A stretch of DNA of 64,000 bases from Shinella kummerowiae (GCF_009827055.1 NZ_WUMK01000017.1:1-64000); one strand, 5' to 3'. Shown: positions 51,361 to 61,454, counted from the first letter of the stretch. Numbers and translations are program-made. The notes: a model not told the origin generated them from the letters alone.

Positions 51361-52899
51361 TTACGGCTCGACGATCTCCAGATCGGCGGTGAAGGTTGTT
51401 CCATTGCTCCCGTCAAAGCTGTGAGTGCCGTTCAGCTGGCTGACGACGCCTCGGATCAGACGGCTGCCCATTCCCTGTTTTATAGCCTGCGGATCAAAGC
51501 CGATGCCATCGTCATGCACGACCAGCCGGGCACGCCGCTCTCCAGCGCCTTTAAGCGCGATGGAGATTCGACCCGCGCGGCCGTCCGGAAAGGCGTATTT
51601 CAGGATGTTGGTGAGAAGCTCGCTGGTCAGCAGAGCAAGTGGGGTGGCATTGTCGGTCGAAACCGCAAGGTCGTCGATATCGTAGTCTACGGTCACCGGC
51701 GCGCCATACGCGAAGATCAGCTTCTCCGCCACCGATGTCATCAGGTCTCGCGCGCAAAGGCGGGAAAATTCGTCGCGCCGGTAGATCTGCTCATGCACGG
51801 CGACCATGGAGGAGATGCGGTTAGTCAGCGATTGCTGGATCTCCGGGGCCAGTCGTTGCATCTGGATGATGCTCTGGACGGCTTGCAGGTTGTTCTTGAC
51901 GCGGTGATGGATTTCGCGAAGCAGCAGCTGGTTGTCCGCAAGGGCATTGCGGAGCAGCTGAGCCTGCGCGGCCTCGCGTTGCCGAAGGTAACGAATCCAC
52001 TGACCGGCGGCAAGAAGGCTGACGCTCGCCAGGATCAGTACCGAGATCGCTACCGTCACATCGCGCCAGAACCGCTGGATGCCGAAATCGTAATCCGCCG
52101 AGGCGAGCGCGATCAGCCCGGTCCCTCCGACGGTCCGATAGGCGACGATGCGGTGGGCGCTGTCGAGAGGCGATATGGCTTCGTAGGTGCCGGCGTCCGC
52201 CTTGGGTATGTACTCCGTGAACAGCACGTATTTGCTCATGTCGAGCGGCCCGTCGGCCAGCGGATAGCGCGCGACGAGCTGGCCGTCGGCACGGGCGAAG
52301 CTGACGGTGGAGTTCGGGCCGAGATCGACGGCCTCCCAGACATCAGCGAGAACCTTGACCTCGAAGGAAACGACGGCGGCCCCGGCGAAACGGCCGTTCC
52401 GTTCCAGCCTGCGGCTGAAGGCAAAGATCTGCTCGCCATTCAGGCGGCTGATCAGAAGGCTCGAAACATGCTGCCTGGCGCCCTTTGCCAGTTCCGAAAA
52501 ATACGGCCGGTCGACAATGCTGATAGGCTTCACCATCGGATCGGTTGAATAAAGCGTCAGCCCCGATTCATCCACGACATAGGCCTTGACCTGGCCGGGC
52601 AAGTCCGCGACCGCCTCGTTGATGTTACGCACCTTCGCGGAGGCGGGCGGCACGATATTCTCTCCGAGCGTCTCGTCGATGCGCTGAAGGGCCTGGCGAG
52701 CGAGCGAATTGAGCAGGGACACGTTGCTGGCGACAATCTTGGAGGCGGCTATGGCCCGCTCCTCGGTGCGACGGACCGCATCCCGGTAGCTCGTGGTGAC
52801 CCATAGGCCGAGCATGAGGAGAAGCGAGACGAACATCGCAAGGATGATCATCGCAGCCGCTCTTGCCAGCGTGAAATCAATGTTCAGCCCGCGCAGCAC
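51361..52899 (-). CDS. Membrane sensor histidine kinase (HisKA_2, dCache)
   Basis: A 512-residue sensor. Two membrane segments (about residues 14-38 and 288-310) enclose a 240-residue periplasmic domain with 'YVVDESGLTLYSTDPM' and 'RPYFSELAKGARQHVSSLLI', a dCache/PAS-type ligand domain. The cytoplasmic kinase is of the HisKA_2 type: 'LLREIHHRVKNNLQAVQSII', 'LLTSELLTNILKYAF', 'DDGIGFDPQ'. It would sense an external small molecule. It is 81 bases downstream of a hybrid kinase on the same strand, so they may share an operon. Confidence 0.92.
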   Translation of the reverse strand: MLRGLNIDFTLARAAAMIILAMFVSLLLMLGLWVTTSYRDAVRRTEERAIAASKIVASNVSLLNSLARQALQRIDETLGENIVPPASAKVRNINEAVADLPGQVKAYVVDESGLTLYSTDPMVKPISIVDRPYFSELAKGARQHVSSLLISRLNGEQIFAFSRRLERNGRFAGAAVVSFEVKVLADVWEAVDLGPNSTVSFARADGQLVARYPLADGPLDMSKYVLFTEYIPKADAGTYEAISPLDSAHRIVAYRTVGGTGLIALASADYDFGIQRFWRDVTVAISVLILASVSLLAAGQWIRYLRQREAAQAQLLRNALADNQLLLREIHHRVKNNLQAVQSIIQMQRLAPEIQQSLTNRISSMVAVHEQIYRRDEFSRLCARDLMTSVAEKLIFAYGAPVTVDYDIDDLAVSTDNATPLALLTSELLTNILKYAFPDGRAGRISIALKGAGERRARLVVHDDGIGFDPQAIKQGMGSRLIRGVVSQLNGTHSFDGSNGTTFTADLEIVEP

Positions 52900-52980
52900 T
52901 AATGTCCCCCGAGTGCGTCGAACGATTTTAACGGGAAGGTTGAAACATGTCCCTGCTTTTCGTCAAGCGGGACAGGCCGG

Positions 52981-54951
52981 TCATCGATCGTATTCAGGGC
53001 GGAGCAGCGGCGTCTCTCCGGACATGGCTCTGCGTATGATGTCCTGGAGCTGGCGTTCACTGAACGGCTTCGACAGGCGAAGCAGATCAGCCCGCGCCTC
53101 CGGTGGCAGTTCCGAGTATCCCGTGGCGATGACGATGGGTATGCCCGGCCAGCGTTCGCGCACGATTTCGGCAAGCTGGGAACCGGTCATCTGTGGCATG
53201 GCCTGATCGGTGACGACGAGATCGATAGGCCGCTCGGCGAGGAACGCCAGCGCTTTCGTGCCGGAGCCGGCCTCGCAGACGGTGTGGCCCATGTCTTCCA
53301 GCATCATGACGGTGTTCATCAGCACGAGGGGATCGTCGTCGACGGCGAGAACGCAGAGCGGTTGAACTCTCTCCGGCAGACGAGGCACGCTTGGCTCGTC
53401 CTTCTGTGCCCATCCATTGGCTTTGACGCCAGCTTCAACGACCGGAAGCCATAGTTCCGCGGTGGTGCCTGCGGTCGGCTTGGACTTGAGTACGAGTTTT
53501 CCGCCGGATTGCGCCATTAGGCCCTGCACCATGGAAAGGCCGAGCCCCGTGCCCTTGCCGATGCCCTTGGTCGTGAAAAAGGGTGACACTGCATTCCTGA
53601 GCGTGTCGGAATCCATGCCGTGTCCCTCATCTTGGATATAGAGGCAAAGATAGGCGCCTTTCTGCAGGTCGGGATGTGTTGCGGCCGCCTCGGCCTCCAG
53701 CCGCGCGCCAATCAGAAGACGGCCGCCATCCGGCATCGCGTCCCGCGCATTTATAGCCAGATTGAGCAGCGCATTCACCATCTGGTTGGGGTCCGTACGG
53801 ACCGAAGGCAAATTCAGTGGCAAGTGTGTTTCGACCAATACCAATGGGCCGATAGACCGTTGTAGCATATCCGTCATGCCGCGGATGAGGCTCCAGAGAT
53901 CGACAGGCTTGAAATCCAACTCCTGTCGGCGAGAGAAGGCGAGAAGTCGTTGGGTCAGAGAGGCACCACGTCGCGTCGCCTCCAGGGCGTTGTCGATCAG
54001 GGATTGCGCCTCGGCCGTCGGGGAGATGCGGCGCTTCAGAAGGTCGAGGCTCGCCTGCACGGCCATGAGGAGATTGTTGAAGTCGTGCGCGACACCGCCG
54101 GTTAGCTGGCCAAGGGCTTCCATCTTCTGCGCCTGGAAGAGTTCCTCCCGGGCCAGTTCGAGCGCTGCCTGTGCGTCACGCTTTTCCGTTATGTCACGCG
54201 TAATCTTGGCAAAGCCGATCAACATCCCGTCGTCGTCGCGGATCGCGTCGATGATGGCATTCGCCCAGAAATGCGTGCCGTCCTTCCGCAACCGCCAGCC
54301 TTCCGACTCGTAGCGGCCCTCTTGCCGGGCGATTTCCAGCGCACGGTCCGGAACCCCGGCAAGCCTGTCCTGCTCTGGAAAGAAGTGGGAGAAATGCTGC
54401 CCGATGATCTCGTCGGCGCGATAGCCCTTGATGCGCGTGGCGCCGGCATTCCAGCTCGAAACCCGGCCGTCGATATCCATCATGTAGATCGCGTAATCCG
54501 TGACGCCCTGCACAAGAAGGCGGAACTGCTGCTCCGATTGGCGAAGCTGTTGCTCCGCCAGCCGCCTCTCGGTAAGGTCGCGCGTGATTTTGGCAAAGCC
54601 GATTAAGCTGCCGGCATTGTCCCGTATGGGATCGATGATGACGTGTGCCCAGAATTCAGATCCGTCCTTGCGCACCCGCCAACCTTCGCCCTCGAAGCGG
54701 CCCTTCTCGGCAGCGTGCGTCAGGGCAACACAGGGCAGGCCCTTGTCGCGGTCGGCCACACGATAGAAACGGGAAAAATGCGTTCCGAGAACTTCGGCAG
54801 CCTCATATCCCTTGAAACGGCTCGCTCCGGCATTCCAGCTAACAATGTTACCCTGCGTGTCCAGCATATAGATGGCATAGTCGGTAATCGCATCGACCAA
54901 CACTTTATACCGGTCATCTCCAGCCAGCGCCGATACCTCGTCCCCGTTCAT
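52981..54951 (-). CDS. Hybrid sensor histidine kinase with two PAS domains
   Basis: A soluble 656-residue kinase. Two closely related PAS units ('YAIYMLDTQGNIVSWNAGAS' and 'YAIYMMDIDGRVSSWNAGAT', each ending 'GFAKITRDLTE' or similar), then 'ALGQLTGGVAHDFNNLLMAV' with the acceptor His, ATPase marks 'FTTKGIGKGTGLGLSMVQGL', and a C-terminal receiver with Asp in 'LVVTDQAMPQMTG'. ATG 54951 is chosen over 55041. No membrane segment, so it senses a cytoplasmic cue. Related in build to the kinase at the left edge. Confidence 0.92.
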   Translation of the reverse strand: MNGDEVSALAGDDRYKVLVDAITDYAIYMLDTQGNIVSWNAGASRFKGYEAAEVLGTHFSRFYRVADRDKGLPCVALTHAAEKGRFEGEGWRVRKDGSEFWAHVIIDPIRDNAGSLIGFAKITRDLTERRLAEQQLRQSEQQFRLLVQGVTDYAIYMMDIDGRVSSWNAGATRIKGYRADEIIGQHFSHFFPEQDRLAGVPDRALEIARQEGRYESEGWRLRKDGTHFWANAIIDAIRDDDGMLIGFAKITRDITEKRDAQAALELAREELFQAQKMEALGQLTGGVAHDFNNLLMAVQASLDLLKRRISPTAEAQSLIDNALEATRRGASLTQRLLAFSRRQELDFKPVDLWSLIRGMTDMLQRSIGPLVLVETHLPLNLPSVRTDPNQMVNALLNLAINARDAMPDGGRLLIGARLEAEAAATHPDLQKGAYLCLYIQDEGHGMDSDTLRNAVSPFFTTKGIGKGTGLGLSMVQGLMAQSGGKLVLKSKPTAGTTAELWLPVVEAGVKANGWAQKDEPSVPRLPERVQPLCVLAVDDDPLVLMNTVMMLEDMGHTVCEAGSGTKALAFLAERPIDLVVTDQAMPQMTGSQLAEIVRERWPGIPIVIATGYSELPPEARADLLRLSKPFSERQLQDIIRRAMSGETPLLRPEYDR

Positions 54952-55205
54952 GTCTTTTCCCCAAAAAGCCGGCGAGAGCAAACGACGAAGACGGGGAAAG
55001 GTTCCACGCACGGTCCAATTGCTTCCGGCCACGCGGCTCATCCAGATCGCGGGCGTTCATGGTTGCCTGGCTCGGCCCTTGAACGTCTGCAAAAGGAGAT
55101 AGAGATGTTTCTGAGCATCACGTCATTACGTTGGCGCCCCTATCTGAAATTCAGAAGCCGGGAGGGGCGCCGTCTCTCTCGCCAGCGGCGAGGCTCCTCA
55201 CGGGG

Positions 55206-57353
55206 TTACTTGGTGGGAGGCGATGCCTTGCCGAATTTTACCGATGGCTCTCGGCTCCATACGCGCAACCTTCCCAGTTCCGAGACGAAACGGGAAAGTC
55301 CACCCTCGCCTGGAAGGGCAAGTATCCCCTCATCAAGCGCATCGGCGATCCCGGCCTTGGCCAGCAACGGCATCGCCGACTGGTCGTAACCGATGAATTT
55401 GCAGTGCTGGAAGGCGTCCGCCACGAAGTCGCGCGCGGCCGCCTCTGTCACCAAGTCGTCGATGGCCTCGGCAGAGGTCAACAATGCGACCGCGTCGAAA
55501 AGGACCGACGGTCCGCCGTCAACCATATGATGGGCTTTGACCAACGATCCGTCCGAAGCGGTGACGCCGCCGACCTTGGGCGCGATCAGTTCGCAAACGG
55601 CTTTTTCCTTGTTAACCGCCTTGATCAGCCCGTTCAGCAGCTTGGCGTCGACGCCATCGGTGACGAGGATGCCGAGCTTGCGACCCTCAAAACGCTTCGG
55701 CCCGTTCTCGACGATGCTAAGCGCGGGCGAGGGGTCGAGATCCTGGCGCGTCGCAACAGCCGCATCGGCCGGCTTCGGCATGGACTGCAGGCCGAGCTTT
55801 TGTGCTACGGTCGTCGCGAGCGTCTCGTCTATGTTCAGGAGGTGCGACACCATTCGCTCTCGAATCGCCGGTGTTTCGACCTTGCTGAGCTCGAAGGTGA
55901 GGGCGGCTGCGATGTGACGTTGCTCCGGCGGTGTCTGGCTGACGAAGAACTGCCGGGCCTGGCTGTAGTGGTCGGCAAAACTTTCCGGGCGCAGCCGAGC
56001 CTTGGTGCCCTGCTCTTCGGCAGGGAAAGGACGGTGGCCGTGCGTCGGAGATTGACGCGGACCATCGTTGAACGAATTCGGCTGGTAATTCACCCGCCCG
56101 ACTGGATTGCGCATCGCCATGTGTCCGTCCTGCTGGAAATGCGCGAAGGGACACTTCGGCGCATTGATCGGCAGATGGGTGAAGTTTGGGCCGCCGAGAC
56201 GTTTCAGCTGTGTATCGAGATAGGAAAAGTTGCGACCCTGCAGCAGCGGGTCGTTGCTGAAGTCGATGCCCGGGGGCACGTTTTGTGTCATGAACGCGAC
56301 CTGTTCGGTCTCGGCGAAGAAATTGTCCGGCATGCGGTCTAGCACCAATCGGCCGATCGGCTGCGGCTTGAGGATTTCCTCCGGGATGAGCTTCGTCGGG
56401 TCGAGCACGTCGAAATCGAAGCTATCGGCAAACCCCTGGTCGAAAAGCTGGACCTGCAGTTCCCATTCGGGGAAGTTGCCGGATTGGATCGCCTGCCAGA
56501 GGTCGCGGCGGTGGAAATCCGGATCCGCACCGTTGATCTTGACCGCCTCGTTCCAGGCGACGGACTGGAGGCCCAGTTTCGGCTTCCAGTGGAATTTGAC
56601 GAAGGTCGACTCGTCCTTGGCATTGACGAAGCGGAAGGTATGAACGCCAAAACCCTCCATGAAGCGCAGGGAGCGCGGAATGGCCCGGTCCGACATGGTC
56701 CACATGACCATGTGCATGCTTTCCGGCGTCAGGCTGATGAAGTCCCAGAAATTGTCATGGGCGGTCTGTGCCTGCGGGAACGCCCGGTCGGGCTCTTGCT
56801 TGGCCGCATGGATCAGGTCGGGGAACTTGATGGCATCCTGAATGAAGAACACCGGAATGTTGTTGCCGACAAGGTCCCAGTTGCCTTCCTGCGTGTAGAG
56901 TTTGACCGCGAAGCCGCGCACGTCGCGGGCGAGGTCGGCTGAACCCTTGTTACCGGCAACCGTGGAGAAGCGGACGAACGCCGGCGTGCGCTCACCGGAC
57001 CGTTGAAAGAGATCGGCTTTGGTATAGGCGGCGAGCGACTCGTAGGTCTCGAAGAAGCCGTGCGCGCCGTAGCCTCGGGCATGAACAACGCGCTCTGGAA
57101 TACGCTCGTGGTCAAAATGGAAGATCTTTTCACGGAAGTGAAAGTCGTCCACGACAAGCGGCCCACGCGGGCCGACGCGAAGGGAGTTCTGGTCGTCAGC
57201 TACTGGCGCGCCTTGGGCAGTCGTCAGCACGGGCGTCTCGCCTTCTGCGGTCTGGTGAAGCTCTCCACCCGCACCGCGTCGCAGCTTCACGTCGTGGATC
57301 GTGGCGATGTCGGCTTCGTCTCTCGTAGAGACGGCGGTTCTTTTCTTGGCCAT
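55206..57353 (-). CDS. katE: Large-subunit catalase HPII
   Basis: A 715-residue clade 2 catalase. Active His91 in '[14 protein letters not shown]', Asn in '[17 protein letters not shown]', proximal haem Tyr in '[16 protein letters not shown]'. The C-terminal 150 residues with '[20 protein letters not shown]' and '[13 protein letters not shown]' form the flavodoxin-like domain of large catalases. Degrades hydrogen peroxide in the cytoplasm. AAGGAG lies before the ATG. It belongs to the stress island and is followed by no close gene. Confidence 0.95.
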   Translation of the reverse strand: MAKKRTAVSTRDEADIATIHDVKLRRGAGGELHQTAEGETPVLTTAQGAPVADDQNSLRVGPRGPLVVDDFHFREKIFHFDHERIPERVVHARGYGAHGFFETYESLAAYTKADLFQRSGERTPAFVRFSTVAGNKGSADLARDVRGFAVKLYTQEGNWDLVGNNIPVFFIQDAIKFPDLIHAAKQEPDRAFPQAQTAHDNFWDFISLTPESMHMVMWTMSDRAIPRSLRFMEGFGVHTFRFVNAKDESTFVKFHWKPKLGLQSVAWNEAVKINGADPDFHRRDLWQAIQSGNFPEWELQVQLFDQGFADSFDFDVLDPTKLIPEEILKPQPIGRLVLDRMPDNFFAETEQVAFMTQNVPPGIDFSNDPLLQGRNFSYLDTQLKRLGGPNFTHLPINAPKCPFAHFQQDGHMAMRNPVGRVNYQPNSFNDGPRQSPTHGHRPFPAEEQGTKARLRPESFADHYSQARQFFVSQTPPEQRHIAAALTFELSKVETPAIRERMVSHLLNIDETLATTVAQKLGLQSMPKPADAAVATRQDLDPSPALSIVENGPKRFEGRKLGILVTDGVDAKLLNGLIKAVNKEKAVCELIAPKVGGVTASDGSLVKAHHMVDGGPSVLFDAVALLTSAEAIDDLVTEAAARDFVADAFQHCKFIGYDQSAMPLLAKAGIADALDEGILALPGEGGLSRFVSELGRLRVWSREPSVKFGKASPPTK

Positions 57354-57399
57354 GGATGCGGCTCCTTAGCAATATGTTTAAGGGCAAAGTTGCACGGAA

Positions 57400-57428
57400 A
57401 CAAAAGGCCGCCCTGAACGGCGGCCTCA
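57400..57428 (-). terminator. Rho-independent terminator
   Basis: On the minus strand GGCCGCC-GTTCA-GGGCGGCC followed by TTTTGTTT, just after the stop of the DUF892 gene and before katE. Confidence 0.8.
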
Positions 57429-57444
57429 TCTGTTTATGACCGGT

Positions 57445-57951
57445 CTAGCTGGCTTTCTTTGTCGGGGCCTTGGCGTTTGCCGAGGACTGGCCCAGCGCCG
57501 TCAGCTTCTGGTCAGTCGCAATCTCCTCCTGAAGGTTGGCGTCCAGAAGCGGAATCGCGTCCTTGAGGCCAAGCTGCGTCGCCCAGGCCTTGAGCGTGCC
57601 ATAGCGGGCGATCTCATAGTGCTCGACGGCCTGGGCCGAGGAGATGAGGCCGGCATCGAGGGCAGTGGTGCCCTTGTAGTCCTCCATGATTTCTTCGCCT
57701 TCCGCGATGATGCCCTGGATGGCCTCGCAGGTCTTGCCGCGTGCAGATTTGCCGAGCTGTTCGAAGACTTGTTCGAGGCGCTCGATCTGGCCCTGGGTTT
57801 CGTCGCGGTGCTGCAGGAAGCCGGCTTTGGCGTCCTCCGACTGGGTCGCACGCGCCATTTTGGGCAATGCCTTCAGTATCTGTTTTTCGGCGAAGTAGAT
57901 GTCCTTGAGTGTATCAAGGAAGAGGTCGTTAATCGTCTTCTCCGAAGCCAT
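57445..57951 (-). CDS. Ferritin-like DUF892 (YciF) protein
   Basis: A 168-residue four-helix protein of the DUF892/YciF family. 'INDLFLDTLKDIYFAEKQIL' is the first helix with Asp/Glu ligands, 'LEQVFEQLGKSARGKTCEAI' and 'AQAVEHYEIARYGTLKAWA' the others with Glu-His-Tyr-Glu ligands. A stress-induced di-iron protein. ATG 57951 (GGAA nearby) is preferred over 57969. A candidate EcfG promoter lies at 57995-58019. Confidence 0.9.
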   Translation of the reverse strand: MASEKTINDLFLDTLKDIYFAEKQILKALPKMARATQSEDAKAGFLQHRDETQGQIERLEQVFEQLGKSARGKTCEAIQGIIAEGEEIMEDYKGTTALDAGLISSAQAVEHYEIARYGTLKAWATQLGLKDAIPLLDANLQEEIATDQKLTALGQSSANAKAPTKKAS

Positions 57952-57994
57952 TTTGACGTTTCCGATCACTGTTTTGAGAGGTTGGGACTCGAGA

Positions 57995-58019
57995 AACCGT
58001 TGATCAGGGACGACGTTCC
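57995..58019 (-). promoter_or_regulatory. Candidate EcfG promoter of the DUF892 gene
   Basis: Minus-strand GGAAC-16 bases-GGTT, 44 bases upstream of ATG 57951. The GGAAC-N16/17-xGTT spacing is the general-stress (EcfG) promoter of Rhizobiales. Confidence 0.6.
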
Positions 58020-58212
58020 TGCCGCTCTAAAATATTTTCTGCGTCGGTAAGCGGAAATGATGTGGCGCAACACTCCATGACTGCATCCCGCTCGCTGCAC
58101 GCCAGGTATCTAATTCAAAGGGCTGAGGATTGGGCCAAACGGGCGGCCGTCGTTTCGTTGAACAACGAGTCACCAAGCGGAGTATGCGTTAGACCGAAAG
58201 TGAGGTCCGTGC

Positions 58213-58237
58213 GGAACAAAGGCCAACCATGCGGGTT
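58213..58237 (+). promoter_or_regulatory. Candidate EcfG promoter of the PRC-barrel gene
   Basis: Plus-strand GGAAC-16 bases-GGTT, 33 bases before ATG 58271; same spacing and -10 half as at 57995. Confidence 0.6.
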
Positions 58238-58270
58238 TTCAGCACTCCTATTCAAATGGAGGAAACCGAC

Positions 58271-58567
58271 ATGGACCACACAAATCACGTACGCCTCACC
58301 GCTGCCGAACTGACGCTTGACGTTCTGGAAGGCGCAACCATTTACGGGGCGGACGACCACAAGGTCGGCACCCTCGACCATGTCCACGGTGCTGGCTCTG
58401 GAAGCACCGCTGTGATCGACGTCGGTGGGTTCCTTGGCATCGGTGCGAAGCCGGTTGGCGTTCCGCTGACGGATCTTGAGTTCATGCGCGACGAGGACGG
58501 CGACGTTCACGCGGTGACGACTTGGACCAAGGACCAACTCAAGGAAATGCCCGAACATCATCACTGA
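58271..58567 (+). CDS. PRC-barrel domain protein
   Basis: A 98-residue protein with one PRC-barrel: 'LDVLEGATIYGADDHKVGTL', 'STAVIDVGGFLGIGAKPVGV', 'LEFMRDEDGDVHAVTTW'. It ends in His residues ('PEHHH'). PRC-barrels bind proteins or RNA; many rhizobial copies are stress proteins. ATG 58271 with GGAGG eight bases upstream is chosen; upstream ATGs are in frame but lack a site. A terminator follows. Confidence 0.85.
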   Translation: MDHTNHVRLTAAELTLDVLEGATIYGADDHKVGTLDHVHGAGSGSTAVIDVGGFLGIGAKPVGVPLTDLEFMRDEDGDVHAVTTWTKDQLKEMPEHHH

Positions 58568-58587
58568 CAGGTATTTCAGTAGACCTG

Positions 58588-58614
58588 AAGCCCGGTTCGA
58601 TGCCGGGCTTTTTG
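58588..58614 (+). terminator. Rho-independent terminator
   Basis: GCCCGG-TTCGATG-CCGGGC followed by TTTTTG, after the PRC-barrel gene. Confidence 0.85.
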
Positions 58615-58648
58615 TTCGTGGATCGGCTCAAAAATCGCGGAGACTGAA

Positions 58649-58888
58649 ATGGTGGACAAGGAGCAGCGGCAACGTGAGCGGGCCTATAAAATCTGGGAGG
58701 ACGAAGGCCATCCGGACGGTCGGCATGCCGACCATTGGAGGCGCGCGGGGGAGGAGGGGCAATTGAGCGACCAAAATTCGGATGATGTGACCCGGGTCAA
58801 TCAGCAAGCCGACGACGAATTCGCACGCGGCGACAGGGAAAGGGAACCCGCACACATCAAGCCTCCCTCAGTGGCGAACCCCGATTGA
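58649..58888 (+). CDS. DUF2934 protein
   Basis: A 79-residue, highly charged protein. 'RERAYKIWEDEGHPDGRHAD' followed by 'HWRRAGEEG' is the defining DUF2934 motif (Ala-x-x-Trp-x-x-x-Gly-x-Pro ... His-Trp). The rest is acidic and disordered. Common in rhizobial stress gene groups; function unknown. Confidence 0.85.
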   Translation: MVDKEQRQRERAYKIWEDEGHPDGRHADHWRRAGEEGQLSDQNSDDVTRVNQQADDEFARGDREREPAHIKPPSVANPD

Positions 58889-58906
58889 CGTCGCTGGGAG
58901 ACCAAG

Positions 58907-59116
58907 ATGAGCGAGAAGCTCAAAAAAGGCGATAAAGTGAAATGGGAGACCAGCCACGGCGAAACCGAAGGCAGGGTCGTGAGGAAGCAGACAAGCAAAA
59001 CGAAGATCAAGGACCACACTGTCAAGGCCACGAAAAGCGATTCTCAGTTCATTGTCGAAAGCGACAAATCGGGCAAGCGGGCAGCGCACAAACCCGAGGC
59101 ACTCAAGAAGGCCTAA
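58907..59116 (+). CDS. HVA1-like (DUF2945) small protein
   Basis: A 69-residue basic protein, 'MSEKLKKGDKVKWETSHGET' at the start and 'EGRVVRKQTSKTKIKDHTVK' next, which is the DUF2945/HVA1 tudor-like beta barrel. It follows the DUF2934 gene by 18 bases, so both are likely one transcript. Bacterial role unknown; often near stress genes. Confidence 0.82.
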   Translation: MSEKLKKGDKVKWETSHGETEGRVVRKQTSKTKIKDHTVKATKSDSQFIVESDKSGKRAAHKPEALKKA

Positions 59117-59337
59117 AGTTTTCGTCAGATGTTAGCCTCGAATGCGGCCGGCAATGTAGACCTCGACGACTGCGGATGACGCGTAGTGCATGCTGGATTC
59201 GTCGGCGCCGAGGCTCCGTTTTATCACATCGGAACCAACGCCCCTCGCTGTCGGCATTATGGCGATCGGACCGTCGGCTCTTCCTTGCGCAACGACGGAG
59301 CACCGTGCTCCGCCGTGTTGGGCGAGGCAAGGTCACA

Positions 59338-60417
59338 TCATTTCATCAGCCCGGCCGAGCGCAGAGCGTTCTCGATAACCGATTGGATCTTGGTTCCAGC
59401 GCCATTGCGCGGGGCTGTGGCCGGCCGTTCGGCAAGAGCTTCTGCCTTGGGGCGCTCGCGGCGCTCGAAGGAGGCTGCGAGTCCCCAGGTCCTTGCGATT
59501 TCTACGGTTGAGGAAACACCGACATCCAGCATGAAGGGCGAGGTACGGCCATAGCCGGTGGAGGCATCGACGGGTGTACCGTGGGCCATGCCGGGGATTC
59601 GATAGAGTTCGATCGCATCTGTGCCGCGTTCGTCGCGCCAGACCGACCGGGAATATTTGGCGAATGTCTCTGAGGATGTCGGCTGTTCCGGCAGTACATG
59701 CACGCCGCGCCACTGCGCGACAATCGCGGCCGCATTTTCCGGCACGACCGTGTTGTCACCCGTTCCGTGCCAGACGGAAACCGTCGGCCACGCACCCTCA
59801 TGCCGTGAGGCGGCATGCAGGCTTGCCTGCAGGGCGTTCGTTTTGGGAAGGCCTTGCCCGCGCATGCGATCGAATGCTTCCGGCACGGTGGAGGCAGCTG
59901 CGTAGGGGAGGCCGGCGATAATCGCGCCGCCGGCAAAGACGTCCGGATAGCAGGCCAGCATCGCATTCGCCATGGCGCCGCCGGCTGAGAGGCCAGTGAT
60001 GTAGACCCGGCGCTCGTCGATGCGGTGTTCGGCGACCACCGTGGCGATCATCTGCCGGATGGACATGGCCTCGCCGTCGTCGCGCCGCGTATCGGCGGTG
60101 TTGAACCAGTTGAAGCAGAGGTTCGCATTGTTCTGCCGGACCTGTTCGGGAAAGAGAACGACGAAGCCGTAGTCTTCGGCCAGGTCCGACCAGCCCGAGC
60201 CGGCGTCGTAACCGCCGGCGGTTTGCGTGCAGCCGTGTAATACCACCACCAAGGCCGCAGCGGGAGGCAGATGTTTGGGCACATGGTGCCATGCGGTCAG
60301 AGCACCGGGATTGCTCCCAAACTGATCGAGTTTCCTGAGAATGGAGCCGCTCGGGGCGGCGGGCTTCACCGCGCGCAACCGGGCAAGGCGTTCGAGCGTA
60401 TCGGACAGGGATCTCAT
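59338..60417 (-). CDS. PHB depolymerase-like esterase
   Basis: A 359-residue serine hydrolase of the PHB depolymerase/esterase PHB family. 'LVVVLHGCTQTAGGYDAGSG' is the family start, the nucleophile Ser144 is in 'YITGLSAGGAMANAM', and later 'VSVWHGTGDNTVVPENA' and 'GMAHGTPVDASTGYG' hold Asp and His. No signal peptide is evident, so an intracellular ester such as PHB oligomer or an aromatic ester is plausible. ATG 60417 (GGAG six bases upstream) is preferred over an upstream start. Stands alone between terminators. Confidence 0.88.
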   Translation of the reverse strand: MRSLSDTLERLARLRAVKPAAPSGSILRKLDQFGSNPGALTAWHHVPKHLPPAAALVVVLHGCTQTAGGYDAGSGWSDLAEDYGFVVLFPEQVRQNNANLCFNWFNTADTRRDDGEAMSIRQMIATVVAEHRIDERRVYITGLSAGGAMANAMLACYPDVFAGGAIIAGLPYAAASTVPEAFDRMRGQGLPKTNALQASLHAASRHEGAWPTVSVWHGTGDNTVVPENAAAIVAQWRGVHVLPEQPTSSETFAKYSRSVWRDERGTDAIELYRIPGMAHGTPVDASTGYGRTSPFMLDVGVSSTVEIARTWGLAASFERRERPKAEALAERPATAPRNGAGTKIQSVIENALRSAGLMK

Positions 60418-60503
60418 GGGGGGCTCCAGGGGCGCGCCGGATTGGCGCATACACCCTAACCCATCAGCGGCGATATGGTTGCTGCACCGCACAATAAATC
60501 TGC

Positions 60504-60537
60504 TTTAGAGAAAGAAGCCGCCCCGGGAGGCGGCTTC
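60504..60537 (-). terminator. Rho-independent terminator
   Basis: Minus-strand AAGCCGCC-TCCCGG-GGCGGCTT followed by CTTTCTC, nine bases after the stop of the PhnA-like gene. Confidence 0.75.
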
Positions 60538-60545
60538 CATCAGGT

Positions 60546-61445
60546 TTAGCGCTTGACGATCAATGCGGCTTCTTCGTCGTCACGCTGACGTCCACCGAGA
60601 GCGGCCGAAGCAGAGGCGATGAACGCACCGGCAAGCAGCGACAAGGCACCGAGCATCGCCACCGTCGCGGCGGACTTGCGCGCCTCGTCGGCGGCTTTCA
60701 GCGCGGCATTCTTCGCATCCTCGACCTGCTGCAGGACCTGGTCAACGCGGGCGCGCGCTTCCTCCGGTGTCACGCCGGCCCGCGACGCGACGATGGCGGA
60801 CATATACGCCCGGTCGGCTTCCGGAACGCCATCGTTTACCGCGCCTTGCACTAGGATGCGGGAAATCTCGGCGGTGGCCGACGCGTCATCCCCCTGCGCC
60901 CGGGTCGACAGATCCTGCGGACGAAGCAGAAGGTCCGTGAAGTAGCCGGTGGCCGAGTCGGGCCACGCATCGCTGTTTGCTGCCGCGGCCGAGCCTGCAA
61001 CCGTCGCCGTTGCTGCTGCGGTTGATGCGGCCTGTACGCCCGTCCCGGCAAGCGACGTAAAGGCGGATCCGGCCAGACCTGCAACGACGATTGTCGCCAA
61101 GGCCCAACTGAGGAAGCCATGCGCCGTGTCGCGGAAGAAGACTTCATCCGTATGGATGCCGGCCCATTTGGTGCGAAGGCGGCCGGTGAGATAGCCGCCA
61201 AACGCTGAAGCGAGCCATTGCACGACGACGAACCAGATTGCCGCCGTCACGCTGACCGCTGTAAAGGACGCGCTTTCCCCTGCCCAGGGCGAAACCATCG
61301 TGAGGCCGACGCCGGACCCTAGAAGAAGAAGGATGATCGTCGTGGCGGCTGCCGCGACCGAGCCGCCGATGACGGGACCCCAGGCGAGCGCCGGCGTGCT
61401 GGATTCCACGCCGACGTCGGAGACATCAGAGCCGTAAAGGGACAT
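60546..61445 (-). CDS. PhnA-like membrane protein
   Basis: A 299-residue protein with four membrane segments: 'WGPVIGGSVAAAATTIILL', 'FTAVSVTAAIWFVVVQWLA', 'FLSWALATIVVAGLAGSAF' and 'VAMLGALSLLAGAFIASASA'. The middle 'RAYMSAIVASRAGVTPEEAR' and 'ARVDQVLQQVEDAKNAALKA' is a helical coiled coil facing the cytoplasm or periplasm. Proteins of this build are annotated 'PhnA-like' in rhizobia but unrelated to phosphonate metabolism. Function unknown; preceded by the 25-residue peptide gene on the same strand. Confidence 0.8.
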   Translation of the reverse strand: MSLYGSDVSDVGVESSTPALAWGPVIGGSVAAAATTIILLLLGSGVGLTMVSPWAGESASFTAVSVTAAIWFVVVQWLASAFGGYLTGRLRTKWAGIHTDEVFFRDTAHGFLSWALATIVVAGLAGSAFTSLAGTGVQAASTAAATATVAGSAAAANSDAWPDSATGYFTDLLLRPQDLSTRAQGDDASATAEISRILVQGAVNDGVPEADRAYMSAIVASRAGVTPEEARARVDQVLQQVEDAKNAALKAADEARKSAATVAMLGALSLLAGAFIASASAALGGRQRDDEEAALIVKR

Positions 61446-61454
61446 GTCCGCCTC

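Noticed and set aside
55105-55389. Plus-strand frame with AAGGAG site before ATG 55105, 'MFLSITSLRWRPYLKF'
   Set aside because: It soon runs antisense through the katE 3' end, becomes Arg/Ser-rich and has no family likeness; the ribosome-like site is probably chance.
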